Positions 43,713 to 53,640 of a stretch of 55,215 nt of DNA are shown piece after piece (position 1 is the stretch's first letter; each line of letters begins with the position of its first letter). The position numbers were made by a program, and so were the translations under genes. This DNA comes from Curvibacter sp. (lineage in GTDB: Bacteria; Pseudomonadota; Gammaproteobacteria; Burkholderiales; Burkholderiaceae_C). The stretch is from contig JADCGR010000044.1 of assembly GCA_020248905.1 (NCBI GenBank), forward strand, positions 1 through 55,215, written 5' to 3'. The notes beneath the pieces are model-generated. The model saw only the letters and a program-made list of their open reading frames with translations. It had not been told where the DNA came from and ran no database searches.

Positions 43713-44519
43713 TCACGCCCAGTTCCGGTAGTACGCATCGAACAGTCCCAGCAAGGCGGGGAAGTCGACGCCGAAGCGTGAGCGGTTGACGAAGTAGGCC
43801 TCGCTGGCCACGGCGTAGAACTCGGCGATATTCTCCGCGCCATAGGGATCAAGCCAGGTGGGTGCCGCGCCGAAGCGCTCGGCCCGTATCACGGCTTCGC
43901 GGAAGTCCTGATAGGCCGACTGCATCACGGACAGCCAGTGGTCGTGGGCGCCGCGCAGCGTGTTCTGACCCATGAAGCCGGCGGGCAGCGGAGGGCAGCC
44001 GTCGGCCTGGCCGTCCCGCAAATCCAGCTTGTGGACGAACTCGTGAATGACGACGTTGTAGCCACTCTCGCTGGAGGCTGCGTCCACGTCCCGCCAACTG
44101 AGCATGACAGGTCCGCCGGGCATGGCCTCGCCTGCCAGGGTTTCTTCCCAGGCGTGCACGACACCGGTTTCGTCGACGAATTCACGTTGCGCGACCACTT
44201 CATCCGCATGCACCACGATACCGACGAAATCGTCGTACCAGCGCAGCGCTTGTGCTCCCGGGCCGAAGTGCAGCACCGGCAGGCAGGCTTGCGCAGCAAT
44301 AGTCACCGCCATCTCGTCCGTGATGAGAAGGCCCTGGGCGCCATGGAACTCCTTGTCTTCCAGGAACAGGGCGGTGAGCCCGCGCAGCCGGGACTGCTGC
44401 GGAGGGGTGAGCTCCGTCAGATAGGGGCAGCGCGCCAGCGTGGTTTGCCAGAGTGCATCAGGCAGAGGCCGCAGCGGCTGTCGAGCTCGGCCCCTCACGC
44501 GGTCCAGCCAGCGCCGCAT
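43713..44519 (-). CDS. mtfA: MtfA-type zinc metallopeptidase (M90 family)
   Basis: The 268-residue cytoplasmic protein has the HExxH zinc motif in VIHEFVHKLDLRDG and the family segment NIAEFYAVASEAYFVNRS near the C-terminus. In E. coli MtfA binds the glucose regulator Mlc and has aminopeptidase activity. The gene ends 3 bp from the DUF349 gene (convergent) and begins 4 bp after lpxH. Confidence 0.9.
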   Translation of the reverse strand: MRRWLDRVRGRARQPLRPLPDALWQTTLARCPYLTELTPPQQSRLRGLTALFLEDKEFHGAQGLLITDEMAVTIAAQACLPVLHFGPGAQALRWYDDFVGIVVHADEVVAQREFVDETGVVHAWEETLAGEAMPGGPVMLSWRDVDAASSESGYNVVIHEFVHKLDLRDGQADGCPPLPAGFMGQNTLRGAHDHWLSVMQSAYQDFREAVIRAERFGAAPTWLDPYGAENIAEFYAVASEAYFVNRSRFGVDFPALLGLFDAYYRNWA

Positions 44520-44522
44520 GGC

Positions 44523-45332
44523 TCAGCGGGCGCCAGCCAGAGGTAGCCGCTCCACGCTCACGGTCGCGCAGGACGCTGATCGCTGCAGGCGTAGTACCTC
44601 TGCACGCGGAATGCTGGCGTAGAGATCCCAGTCGCTCAGCACATGCCGGCGCAGGTTGGGGCCGAGTGCATGGTCTGCGGGCCTGTGGGTATGGCCGTGG
44701 ATCAGGGTGTCGGCGCCGGCTTCCTCCAGCCACTGGCGCGCCAGTGTCGCGTCGACATCGGCATAGCTGGCGCCGCTGCGCTTGCGCTCCTCGCTGCGCT
44801 GGCGTAGCCCGCGCGCGAACTGGCGGCGCTGCGCCAGCGGCTGGGCCAAAAAGCCCCGTTGCCAGGCGTCGGCCCGCACTCGCGCCCGGAAGGCCTGGTA
44901 GTTGCGGTCATCAAGGCAAAGCGCGTCGCCATGACTCAGTAGCCAGCGCCGGTTGCCGAAGACGAAAACCGAGGGATCGCTCAGCAGAGTGCAGCCGGCG
45001 CGCTGCGCAGCCCCGACGCCGAAGAGGAAGTCGCGGTTACCGTGGAGGAAGTACAGGGCGGAGTGCTGTGCCGCGTCGTGCAGGGTCGCGATGCAGTCGC
45101 GCTCGAAAAGCGAATCTCCATCAGCACCGTCCAGCCCGTCGTCGCCGACCCAGACCTCGAAGAGATCGCCAAGGATGAAGACCGCGTCGGCCGGGGTGTG
45201 CTGGAGGTAGCGCGTCCAGGCCTGGACAGTCAGTGGCTCACTGGCCTGTAGATGCAGATCGGAAATGAAATCGACGACCCGCCAGTGCGCCGGAGCGCGC
45301 AGCTCGGCGTACCGGGAGGTCGTCGCGGTCAT
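44523..45332 (-). CDS. lpxH: UDP-2,3-diacylglucosamine diphosphatase LpxH
   Basis: The 269-residue calcineurin-like phosphoesterase has all metal motifs: SDLHL, GDLFEVWVGDD, HGNRDF, SHGDALCLDD and HGHTHRP. It makes lipid X in lipid A synthesis at the inner membrane face. The ATG at 45332 (MTATTSRYAEL) lies 13 bp after ppiB; a start at 45368 would overlap ppiB and is less likely. The C-terminal 30 residues are longer than in E. coli LpxH. Confidence 0.92.
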   Translation of the reverse strand: MTATTSRYAELRAPAHWRVVDFISDLHLQASEPLTVQAWTRYLQHTPADAVFILGDLFEVWVGDDGLDGADGDSLFERDCIATLHDAAQHSALYFLHGNRDFLFGVGAAQRAGCTLLSDPSVFVFGNRRWLLSHGDALCLDDRNYQAFRARVRADAWQRGFLAQPLAQRRQFARGLRQRSEERKRSGASYADVDATLARQWLEEAGADTLIHGHTHRPADHALGPNLRRHVLSDWDLYASIPRAEVLRLQRSASCATVSVERLPLAGAR

Positions 45333-45345
45333 GGGGGCGTCGGGA

Positions 45346-45852
45346 TCAGAGGGCCGTGGCCTTCTCAATCACCACGTCCTCCTTGGGCACATCGCCATGA
45401 AAGCCCCGCGAGCCGGTCTTGACGGCGGCAATGTTGTCAACCACCTCAGTGCCCGCCACCACTTTGCCGAAGACGGCGTAGCCCCAGCCCTGGGCCGAGG
45501 GGGCAGTGTGGTCGAGGAATGTGTTGTCCGCCACATTGATGAAGAACTGCGCCGTGGCCGAGTGCGGGTCATTGGTGCGTGCCATGGCCAGCGTGTACTT
45601 GCCGTTCTTCAGGCCGTTGTTGGCCTCGTTGTTGATGGGCTTGTCGGTGGGCTTCTGGCTCATGCCGGGCGCGAAGCCGCCGCCCTGGATCATGAACCCG
45701 GGGATGACGCGGTGGAACACAGTGCCGTCGTAGTGGCCCTTGTTCACATAGGCCAGAAAGTTGGCGACGCTGTTGGGTGCCCTGGCGGTATCAAGTTCGA
45801 TCTTGATGCTGCCAAAGCCGGTGATATGCAGTTCGACTTGGGGATTGCTCAT
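45346..45852 (-). CDS. ppiB: Cytoplasmic peptidyl-prolyl cis-trans isomerase (cyclophilin B type)
   Basis: The 168-residue cyclophilin lacks a signal peptide and contains the active-site segments [16 protein letters not shown] and FFINVADN. It speeds proline isomerisation in the cytoplasm. Its ATG overlaps the stop of the secreted cyclophilin gene upstream (ATGA). The two cyclophilins are clearly related, suggesting a tandem duplication followed by a change of compartment. Confidence 0.95.
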   Translation of the reverse strand: MSNPQVELHITGFGSIKIELDTARAPNSVANFLAYVNKGHYDGTVFHRVIPGFMIQGGGFAPGMSQKPTDKPINNEANNGLKNGKYTLAMARTNDPHSATAQFFINVADNTFLDHTAPSAQGWGYAVFGKVVAGTEVVDNIAAVKTGSRGFHGDVPKEDVVIEKATAL

Positions 45853-46454
45853 GGTTGCCTGGGCAGCACAGTGGCCGCGTTGATGATGATGGGAGTTTGG
45901 GGCACGTTCTGGTGCATGCCCTGGGTGGCGGTGGGGACGCCAGCGATTCTGTCCACTACGTCCTGCCCCTCGACCACGCGACCGAAGACAGCGTAGCCCC
46001 AGCCCTGCGAGGTGGGGGCGGTGTGGTTCAGGAAGGCGTTGTCATTGACGTTGATGAAGAACTGCGCCGACGCCGAGTGCGGGTGCGGCGTGCGCGCCAT
46101 GGCCAGGGTGTATCTATCGTTCTTCAGTCCGTTGGTAGCCTCGTTCTCGATCGGCTTCTCGGTTGGCTTCTGGTTCATGCTGGCGTCAAAGCCACCGCCC
46201 TGGATCATGAAGCCCGGGATGACGCGGTGGAAGATGGTGCCGTTGTAGTGACCCTTGCGTACATACACGAGAAAGTTCTCCACCGTGCGGGGCGCCTTGG
46301 CCGCATTGAGCTCGACCACGATGTCGCCGGCGCTGGTGGCCAGCTTCACTCGGGGCGCGGTGCTGTCCCTGGCCTGGAGCGGGCCAGCCGCGAGCAGCGC
46401 AGCCGCAGCGAGCAGGAGGCCTCGGCGCAGCGCGGAAACGGGCGTCAGATTCAT
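45849..46454 (-). CDS. ppiA: Periplasmic peptidyl-prolyl cis-trans isomerase (cyclophilin A type)
   Basis: The 201-residue protein has an N-terminal signal peptide ([21 protein letters not shown], residues about 11-31 by position) and a cyclophilin domain with [16 protein letters not shown] and FFINVNDN. It acts in the periplasm. Its start overlaps the L,D-transpeptidase stop and its stop overlaps the ppiB start, so the three genes form a tightly coupled operon. Confidence 0.93.
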   Translation of the reverse strand: MNLTPVSALRRGLLLAAAALLAAGPLQARDSTAPRVKLATSAGDIVVELNAAKAPRTVENFLVYVRKGHYNGTIFHRVIPGFMIQGGGFDASMNQKPTEKPIENEATNGLKNDRYTLAMARTPHPHSASAQFFINVNDNAFLNHTAPTSQGWGYAVFGRVVEGQDVVDRIAGVPTATQGMHQNVPQTPIIINAATVLPRQP

Positions 46455-47695
46455 CCAATGATTCCTTCAAAGAAAATTTTCCATTCGCTGCCCTGACGTA
46501 TCCAGTATTGTCGTTTAGTGGGCCCGCTGCGCTCGCCATCGGCCACCTCGCCAAAGGTGACCACCATGGTGTCGGACGCATCCTTCCAGCGCAGGAAGGA
46601 GAGATCTTTGAGCTGGATCGGCTTGCCGCGCACCTTTTCCACCTCGCTGCGCAGAGCGGGCGTCCACTCGGCCAGGGACTTGCCGAAGCTGTGGAAGTCA
46701 GGGGTGTAGAAACGCAGCAGTTGGTCCAGGTCACCGCTGGATTTCGCGCTGCGCCAGGCGCTCAGGGCGTCCTCGAAGGGCTTGCGCTCGGCCTGTACGC
46801 TGTGGGGGGCCACCCAGTCCAGCCGGGACGAGATGACGACCGGGGTGGTCCGGGGCTCTACGGTGCGGCTGATGAATTCCAGATCAGGATTGGCGAGCAC
46901 GACGCATCCATCCGAGGCCAGCGGCGCGCGCGCGAACTGGTTGGGTGGCGTGCCGTGCAGCCAGATGCCGCGGCCAGTCTTGCCGCGCTTGCTGTCCAGC
47001 ACATTGGGATAGTTGATCGGCAGCGCGCCCGATCCGTAGAAATCGCTCAGCGTCCTGGGATCGAGGTTGCTCACGATGAAGTACACGCCCAGGGGCGTGC
47101 GCGCATCGCCTTCCGCCATCTTCTCGATGCCGGATTTGCCCACTGACATGTAGAAGTCCGCCAGCAGACGCAGCTGCTGGGGTGTGTTCTCGAAGAGGTA
47201 CAGGCGCGAGCGCGAGGCATCGACGGCGATGGCGTGGCGGTTGCGCGGCGACAACGCGAGAAACTGCGAGGGAATAGCGCCAGCGGGAGGACGCTCGCGC
47301 AGGGCCTTTAGCCGCATTTGGGACTCTTGCCGGAGATCAGCCAGCGTCTGGCTTGCGCCGCCTTGGGCCAGACCCGGCGGGACATCACCAAAGTCACGCA
47401 AGGGCCGGGCCTGGGTCATGAGCAGATCGCCGTATACCAGCTGGGCAAGCTGGAAATTCGGATGGTCGCGCACGAGGGTCTCGGCACGCTGCATGGCTTC
47501 ACGCGTGCGACTGGCGCCGGTCAGGCGGTAGATCTCGATCAGTCGGGACTCGGGCGTGGCCTGTGGCGTCGTAGCTATCGCGACCGGCCGCGTCATGTCC
47601 AAGGAGGTTCGCAGGGTCTGGGCATGCGCCGCCGTTGCGCCAAGCAGACTGGCAGCCATTGAGTACATCAGCAGTGGAAAAACGCCTGGGTTCAT
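46451..47695 (-). CDS. L,D-transpeptidase (YkuD domain) with C-terminal NTF2-like region
   Basis: The 414-residue secreted protein has a signal peptide (MNPGVFPLLMYSMAASLLG with AHAQ cleavage), a helical N-terminal part, and a YkuD catalytic domain with HGTPPNQFARAPLASDGCV, where Cys is the nucleophile. The position usually taken by His before Gly-Cys is Asp here (SDGC). The last 110 residues resemble an NTF2/SnoaL-like fold. It would cross-link peptidoglycan or attach proteins to it. The ATG at 47695 gives a clean signal peptide; a TTG at 47734 overlapping the upstream gene is the alternative. Confidence 0.9.
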   Translation of the reverse strand: MNPGVFPLLMYSMAASLLGATAAHAQTLRTSLDMTRPVAIATTPQATPESRLIEIYRLTGASRTREAMQRAETLVRDHPNFQLAQLVYGDLLMTQARPLRDFGDVPPGLAQGGASQTLADLRQESQMRLKALRERPPAGAIPSQFLALSPRNRHAIAVDASRSRLYLFENTPQQLRLLADFYMSVGKSGIEKMAEGDARTPLGVYFIVSNLDPRTLSDFYGSGALPINYPNVLDSKRGKTGRGIWLHGTPPNQFARAPLASDGCVVLANPDLEFISRTVEPRTTPVVISSRLDWVAPHSVQAERKPFEDALSAWRSAKSSGDLDQLLRFYTPDFHSFGKSLAEWTPALRSEVEKVRGKPIQLKDLSFLRWKDASDTMVVTFGEVADGERSGPTKRQYWIRQGSEWKIFFEGIIG

Positions 47696-47730
47696 GTCGT
47701 GACGGGGGGCTCGGTGCGCCGGCGCGGGGT

Positions 47731-48825
47731 TCAATTGCCTGAGAGTTCCTTGACGATAAGCCAGCGACCGCCGTTTCTGGTCAGCTCCAGCGTCTTCCTG
47801 CTCAGCACAGCCAGCGCGTCAGCCTTGTAATCCTGTCGGAATTTTGCCACGGCGCGGTCGCCCTTGACCGTGATCTGCAGTTCGAGCAGATTGACCGAAA
47901 TGCGCGACTTGCCCAGGATGCGGTCCCGCCGGTCCTGCTCCCAGGCACCGCGGCTTTGTCGGCCCGGTGTTTCAAAGCCGGCGTCATAGGCTGCCAGGTA
48001 CTGGCTCATGTTTCGATCAGACCACGCCTTGGCCCAGGCCCGGACGGCCTGCTCAACGTCACGGGACACCTCAGGGCCGGGCGTTGCACCCGTGGCTGCT
48101 GCCGTGGCGGGCGTGGTTGGCGCCGTCGGTGCTTTGACCACGGTTGGTGTGGCTGTTGCCGCCGCCACTGGGGGACCCTGCGCGACGGCTGGCTTGTTCG
48201 GCGGCGCGGGCACAGGAGGCGCGGGGGGAGCCACGGGCGGGACGATGGGTTTGACCGGGACGGTCTGTGCCTGTGCAGTCACCGGCGCGGTCCGCACCGG
48301 GGCGCCGGACGCCAGGGGCAGTTCGCGGATCAGGGCCAGGCGGGCAGGTTCGGCGGGTGGCCCGCCTTCAATCTGCAGCGCCCTGGTGTAGGCCTGGCTG
48401 GCCAGCCGGGCATAGACCTCGGCGAGGTTGTCGTGCGCTGTTGCGTAGCTGGGGTGGGTCCGCAAGGCCTTTTCGAGCGCGATACGGGCCTTGTCGAGCT
48501 GGCCCTGTGCGGCGTAGATCGCAGCCATGTTGTTGTGGGGCTCCGGAAGGTCCGGGTGCTCGTCGCTGAGCCTGGAGAATGTTGCCAAGGCCTCGTTCGG
48601 CCGGCCGAGTTCGCGCTGGATCACCCCCTTGTACAGACGCAGCTGTACGTCCTTGGGCTGGGCCGCAAGCTGGCGATCCACGCGGCTTTGCGCCTCGCCC
48701 AGCTTGCCATCGCGCAGCAGCTGGCGGATCTCGGTGTAGTCGGCGGCCCGAACAGCGCCGGTACCCAGAACGGCGGAAAAGGCCAGCACGAAGAGCGGGC
48801 TCAGTACGAGGAATCGGTGCTTCAT
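47731..48825 (-). CDS. Secreted TPR protein with Pro/Ala linker and C-terminal NTF2-like domain
   Basis: The 364-residue protein has a signal peptide ending in VRAAD, three to four TPR units (about residues 30-150: LQLYKGVIQRELGRPNEAL-like, PHNNMAAIYAAQGQLDKARIALEKAL), a Pro/Ala/Thr/Val linker (about 170-255) and a C-terminal domain (AVRAWAKAWSDRNMSQYLAAYDAGF) of the NTF2/DUF4440 kind. The C-terminal domain resembles that of the neighbouring L,D-transpeptidase. It is paralogous to the 48876 protein in its TPR part. It may scaffold a peptidoglycan-modifying complex. Confidence 0.85.
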   Translation of the reverse strand: MKHRFLVLSPLFVLAFSAVLGTGAVRAADYTEIRQLLRDGKLGEAQSRVDRQLAAQPKDVQLRLYKGVIQRELGRPNEALATFSRLSDEHPDLPEPHNNMAAIYAAQGQLDKARIALEKALRTHPSYATAHDNLAEVYARLASQAYTRALQIEGGPPAEPARLALIRELPLASGAPVRTAPVTAQAQTVPVKPIVPPVAPPAPPVPAPPNKPAVAQGPPVAAATATPTVVKAPTAPTTPATAAATGATPGPEVSRDVEQAVRAWAKAWSDRNMSQYLAAYDAGFETPGRQSRGAWEQDRRDRILGKSRISVNLLELQITVKGDRAVAKFRQDYKADALAVLSRKTLELTRNGGRWLIVKELSGN

Positions 48826-48875
48826 GGACGGGCCGATTGTAGGGCGCCGCCTGCCCGTCTGGCCGGCGCTCCGGT

Positions 48876-49394
48876 TCAGGGGCAGCTCAGGCCCAGACCC
48901 GAGAGCTTGCCCTGCAACTCGGGGCTGGCGCCTTGCTGGCGCAGGGCAGAGCAGTAAGAAAGCCTTGCCAGGCGCACGTAGACATCACCAAGGTTCTCGC
49001 GGGCCGTCGTGTAGCCGGGGTGGGCGCGCAGGGCCTGCTCGAGTGCAACTCGCGCTTCTTCATAGCGTCCCTGGCTGGCATGGATCACGGCCAGGCCGTT
49101 GTACGGCTCGGGCAATTCGGGAAAGTCTTCGGTCAGGCTGTGGAAAGTGGCGAGCGCCTCGTCGACGCGGCCGGTCTCGCGCTGTATCAGTCCTTTAAGG
49201 TAGCGCATCTGCGGATCGCGCGGCTTGGACTTGAGGTGCAGGTCGGCCTGGGCCTCGGCTTCGACCAGTTTGCCGCCGCGCAGCAGCTGCTGTACATCGC
49301 CATAAACATCGGCGTGCGCCACGCTTGCCACAAAGAGGACGCACAGGGCCAGCAAGCTCAGCGATGACAGGAGGGGAGGGCGGCCAGACTTCAT
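48876..49394 (-). CDS. Secreted TPR protein (paralogue of the neighbouring gene)
   Basis: The 172-residue protein starts at ATG 49394 with a signal peptide (LSLLALCVLFVASVAHAD) and consists of TPR units (YLKGLIQRETGRVDEALATF, PYNGLAVIHASQGRYEEARVALEQAL). It aligns along its length with the first half of the 47731 protein but lacks the linker and C-terminal domain. The longer frame to 49652 would run into the cysS coding region and is not used. Both genes point the same way, with 50 bp between them. Confidence 0.85.
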   Translation of the reverse strand: MKSGRPPLLSSLSLLALCVLFVASVAHADVYGDVQQLLRGGKLVEAEAQADLHLKSKPRDPQMRYLKGLIQRETGRVDEALATFHSLTEDFPELPEPYNGLAVIHASQGRYEEARVALEQALRAHPGYTTARENLGDVYVRLARLSYCSALRQQGASPELQGKLSGLGLSCP

Positions 49395-49435
49395 GACAGC
49401 GAGGCAGATCAGGAATCGCCCCGGGTCAGCGTTCG

Positions 49436-49475
49436 GGGCGGGGACTATATACTTCGGGCGATTGTAGCCCCGCCC
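49436..49475 (+). promoter_or_regulatory. Leader dyad upstream of cysS
   Basis: GGGCGGGG (49436-49443) plus CTA pairs with TAG plus CCCCGCCC (49465-49475) and is followed by TGTTT. It lies in the 131-bp divergent gap between the TPR gene and cysS. It could be a leader hairpin of cysS or a bidirectional control element. Confidence 0.35.
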
Positions 49476-49525
49476 TGTTTGCCACCGGTGCCTCGCTCTC
49501 CTGCGTGCCGGTTCCCGACTGATCC

Positions 49526-50901
<1,376 letters not shown>

Positions 50902-50905
<4 letters not shown>

Positions 50906-51546
50906 GCCCGGCGCTGGCGCCCAAGGTTTTCACGCCCGATTACTGGGACGAGGCTTGCCGGCACCTGATGAAGAAGGACCGGGTGATGAAGCGCCTGATC
51001 CCGCAGCACGGCGATGTTGCCTTGCAATCCCGGGGCGATGCCTTCAGCACGCTGGCGCGCAGCATTGTGGGGCAGCAGATTTCTGTGAAGGCCGCGCAAA
51101 GCGTTTGGGAGCGCTTCGCGCAGCTGCCCCGGCGCATGACAGCCGCCAATGTGCTCAAGCTCAAGGTGGATGACATGCGCGGGGCTGGCCTGAGCGCGCG
51201 CAAGGTCGAATACCTCGTGGACCTGGCACTGCACTTCGACAGTGGCACGATCCAAGTCGCCGCGTGGACGGATATGGATGACGAGGCCATCATCGCCGAG
51301 CTCACGGGCATCCGCGGGATCGGTCGCTGGACGGCCGAGATGTTCCTGATCTTCCATCTCATGCGGCCTAATGTGCTGCCGCTCGATGACGTCGGCCTGA
51401 TTAACGGGATCAGCCGCAACTACTTTTCGGGCGAGGCGGTCAGTCGCAGTGATGCGCGGGAAGTGGCCGTGGCCTGGGCCCCGTTTTGCAGCGTGGCGAC
51501 TTGGTATATTTGGCGCTCGCTCGATCCGGTGCCAGTGGAATACTGA
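50902..51546 (+). CDS. DNA-3-methyladenine glycosylase (AlkA-like, HhH-GPD family)
   Basis: The 214-residue protein has the HhH-GPD core: [15 protein letters not shown], the hairpin [18 protein letters not shown], and catalytic Asp in LPLDDVGL. It removes alkylated bases in base-excision repair. The TTG start overlaps the cysS stop (TTGA), the usual coupling here; the sequence from residue 10 on is conserved. It lacks the N-terminal domain of E. coli AlkA. Confidence 0.9.
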
Positions 51547-51602
51547 GGCTGGTGCACTGCGGCGACCCCTGTTGGGCAGGCAAGACAAGAAGGAGGCCCC
51601 TG

Positions 51603-52580
51603 ATGGCCAAGAAGACTTTTCTCGATTTCGAGCAGCCGATTGCCGAACTCGAGGCCAAGATCGAGGAATTGCGTTACGTCCAGACCGAGTCGGCTGTCGA
51701 CATCAGCGTAGAGATCGACCAGCTCAGCAAGAAGAGCCAGCAGCTCACAAAAGATGTCTACAGCAACCTGAATCCCTGGCAGATCACCAAGATCGCCCGC
51801 CACCCCGAGCGTCCTTACACACTAGACTACATCAGCGAGCTGTTCACCGACTTTGTCGAGATGCACGGCGACCGCCACTTTGCCGACGACCTGAGCATCG
51901 TTGGCGGTTTGGCGCGGTTCAATGGCACGCCATGCATGGTGCTGGGCCAGCAGAAGGGCCGTGACACCAAGGAACGTGCCCAGCGCAACTTCGGCATGAG
52001 CAAGCCCGAGGGTTACCGCAAGGCCCTGCGCCTGATGAAGACCGCCGAGAAGTTCGGCTTGCCGGTGTTCACTTTCGTCGACACACCGGGCGCCTATCCG
52101 GGCATCGATGCCGAGGAGCGTGGCCAGTCCGAGGCCATCGGTCGCAACATTTTCGAGATGGCGCAACTGGAAGTACCCATCATCACCACCATCATCGGCG
52201 AAGGAGGCTCCGGCGGTGCGCTGGCCATCTCGGTCGCTGACCAGGTTCTGATGCTGCAGTACTCCGTGTATTCGGTGATCAGTCCCGAGGGCTGCGCCTC
52301 CATCCTATGGAAGACGGCTGAGCGGGCGCAGGACGCCGCCGAGGCCCTGGGCATTACCGCGCACCGTCTCAAAGCCCTGGGCCTGGTGGACAAGATCGTC
52401 AACGAGCCTGTGGGTGGCGCACATCGCGATCCCAAGCAGATGGCGGCTTTCCTCAAGCGTGCCCTGGTCGACGCCCACCGCCAGGTGGCCGATCTCAAGG
52501 CCAAGGAACTGCTGGATCGCCGTTACGAGCGCTTGCAGAGCTATGGCCGCTACACCGACACCAAAACCAGCGGCAAGTAA
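51603..52580 (+). CDS. accA: Acetyl-CoA carboxylase carboxyltransferase subunit alpha
   Basis: The 325-residue protein starts at ATG 51603 ([23 protein letters not shown]) and contains [22 protein letters not shown] and [13 protein letters not shown], hallmarks of AccA. With AccD it transfers the carboxyl group from biotin to acetyl-CoA to start fatty acid synthesis. The AAGGAGG ribosome binding site lies at about 51589-51595. Confidence 0.97.
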   Translation: MAKKTFLDFEQPIAELEAKIEELRYVQTESAVDISVEIDQLSKKSQQLTKDVYSNLNPWQITKIARHPERPYTLDYISELFTDFVEMHGDRHFADDLSIVGGLARFNGTPCMVLGQQKGRDTKERAQRNFGMSKPEGYRKALRLMKTAEKFGLPVFTFVDTPGAYPGIDAEERGQSEAIGRNIFEMAQLEVPIITTIIGEGGSGGALAISVADQVLMLQYSVYSVISPEGCASILWKTAERAQDAAEALGITAHRLKALGLVDKIVNEPVGGAHRDPKQMAAFLKRALVDAHRQVADLKAKELLDRRYERLQSYGRYTDTKTSGK

Positions 52581-52595
52581 GCCGTCGATGCGGCC

Positions 52596-53540
52596 GTGAG
52601 CCATACGCTGGATCAGGCCATGCAGCGTTTCCGGCCCGGTCTTCCCCTAGCGGTGGCTTACAGCGGCGGCGCCGATTCCACAGCACTGCTGCAGGCCTGC
52701 GTTGAGCGCTGGCCGGCTCAGGTTCACGCTATTCACGTCCATCACGGGCTGCAGGCTGCGGCCGACGGCTTTGAGCAGCACTGCCGCGACGCCTGTGCCC
52801 GATGGGCTGTTCCCCTGCACGTGGTGCGCGTGGATGCCCGGCCTTCGTCCGGTCAGAGCCCCGAGGACGCAGCCCGCACGGCGCGCTACGCGGCCTTGCG
52901 GCAGGCCGCCTTCGCCGGCGACCCACCGATTCGCCACATTGCCCTGGCCCAGCACGCGGATGACCAGGTCGAAACACTGCTGCTGGCGCTGAGCCGCGGC
53001 GCCGGCCTGCCCGGCCTGAGCGCCATGCCTGCGCGGTGGGAGAGCGACGGTCTCTGCTTTTACCGCCCGCTGCTCGGCGTGAGCGGCGCCGCACTGCGCG
53101 AGGACCTGAACTTGCGCGGGGTGGGCTGGGTGGAGGACCCGAGCAACAGCGACGAGCAGTACGCGCGTAACCGCATCCGCGCGCGTGTGATGCCTGCGCT
53201 GGAGGCGGCGTTTCCCCAGCTGCGGGATACCTTTTCGCGCAGCGCCGCGCATGCGGCCCAGGCCCAGCGCCTGCTTGATGAACTGGCCACGCAGGACCTG
53301 GCGCAGACAGGGCTGCCGCCCCAGATTACACCTCTGCGCGCGTTCGGGCGCGACCGCCAGGCCAATCTGCTGCGGCACTGGCTGCGCACCGCCCATGGCA
53401 CTGCCGCGAGTACTGCCCAGATGAATGAGCTGCTGGACCAGATCGCCGCCTGCACCACACGCGGCCACGGCATCTGCCTGAAGGTGGGCGGCGGGTTCGT
53501 GGAGAGGCGCGGGCCTGTCCTGGCTTGGTACAATCCCTAG
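52596..53540 (+). CDS. tilS: tRNA(Ile)-lysidine synthetase
   Basis: The 314-residue protein has the PP-loop SGGADST (residues 23-29) and the family segments HHGLQ and HADDQVETLLLALSRGAGLPGL. It converts C34 of the CAT-anticodon tRNA-Ile to lysidine with ATP and lysine. The GTG start at 52596 is used because the P-loop lies 20 residues in, as in homologues. It is shorter than E. coli TilS and lacks the far C-terminal domain. Confidence 0.94.
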   Translation: MSHTLDQAMQRFRPGLPLAVAYSGGADSTALLQACVERWPAQVHAIHVHHGLQAAADGFEQHCRDACARWAVPLHVVRVDARPSSGQSPEDAARTARYAALRQAAFAGDPPIRHIALAQHADDQVETLLLALSRGAGLPGLSAMPARWESDGLCFYRPLLGVSGAALREDLNLRGVGWVEDPSNSDEQYARNRIRARVMPALEAAFPQLRDTFSRSAAHAAQAQRLLDELATQDLAQTGLPPQITPLRAFGRDRQANLLRHWLRTAHGTAASTAQMNELLDQIAACTTRGHGICLKVGGGFVERRGPVLAWYNP

Positions 53541-53640
53541 TCTTGCTCCTCCGGAAACCCGGCTGAGGGCAGGGTAAATGACCCTCCAGACATCGGTCGC
53601 CGCGGAACACGCCAGCGGGGCCGCCTATCCTGTTTCTTCA

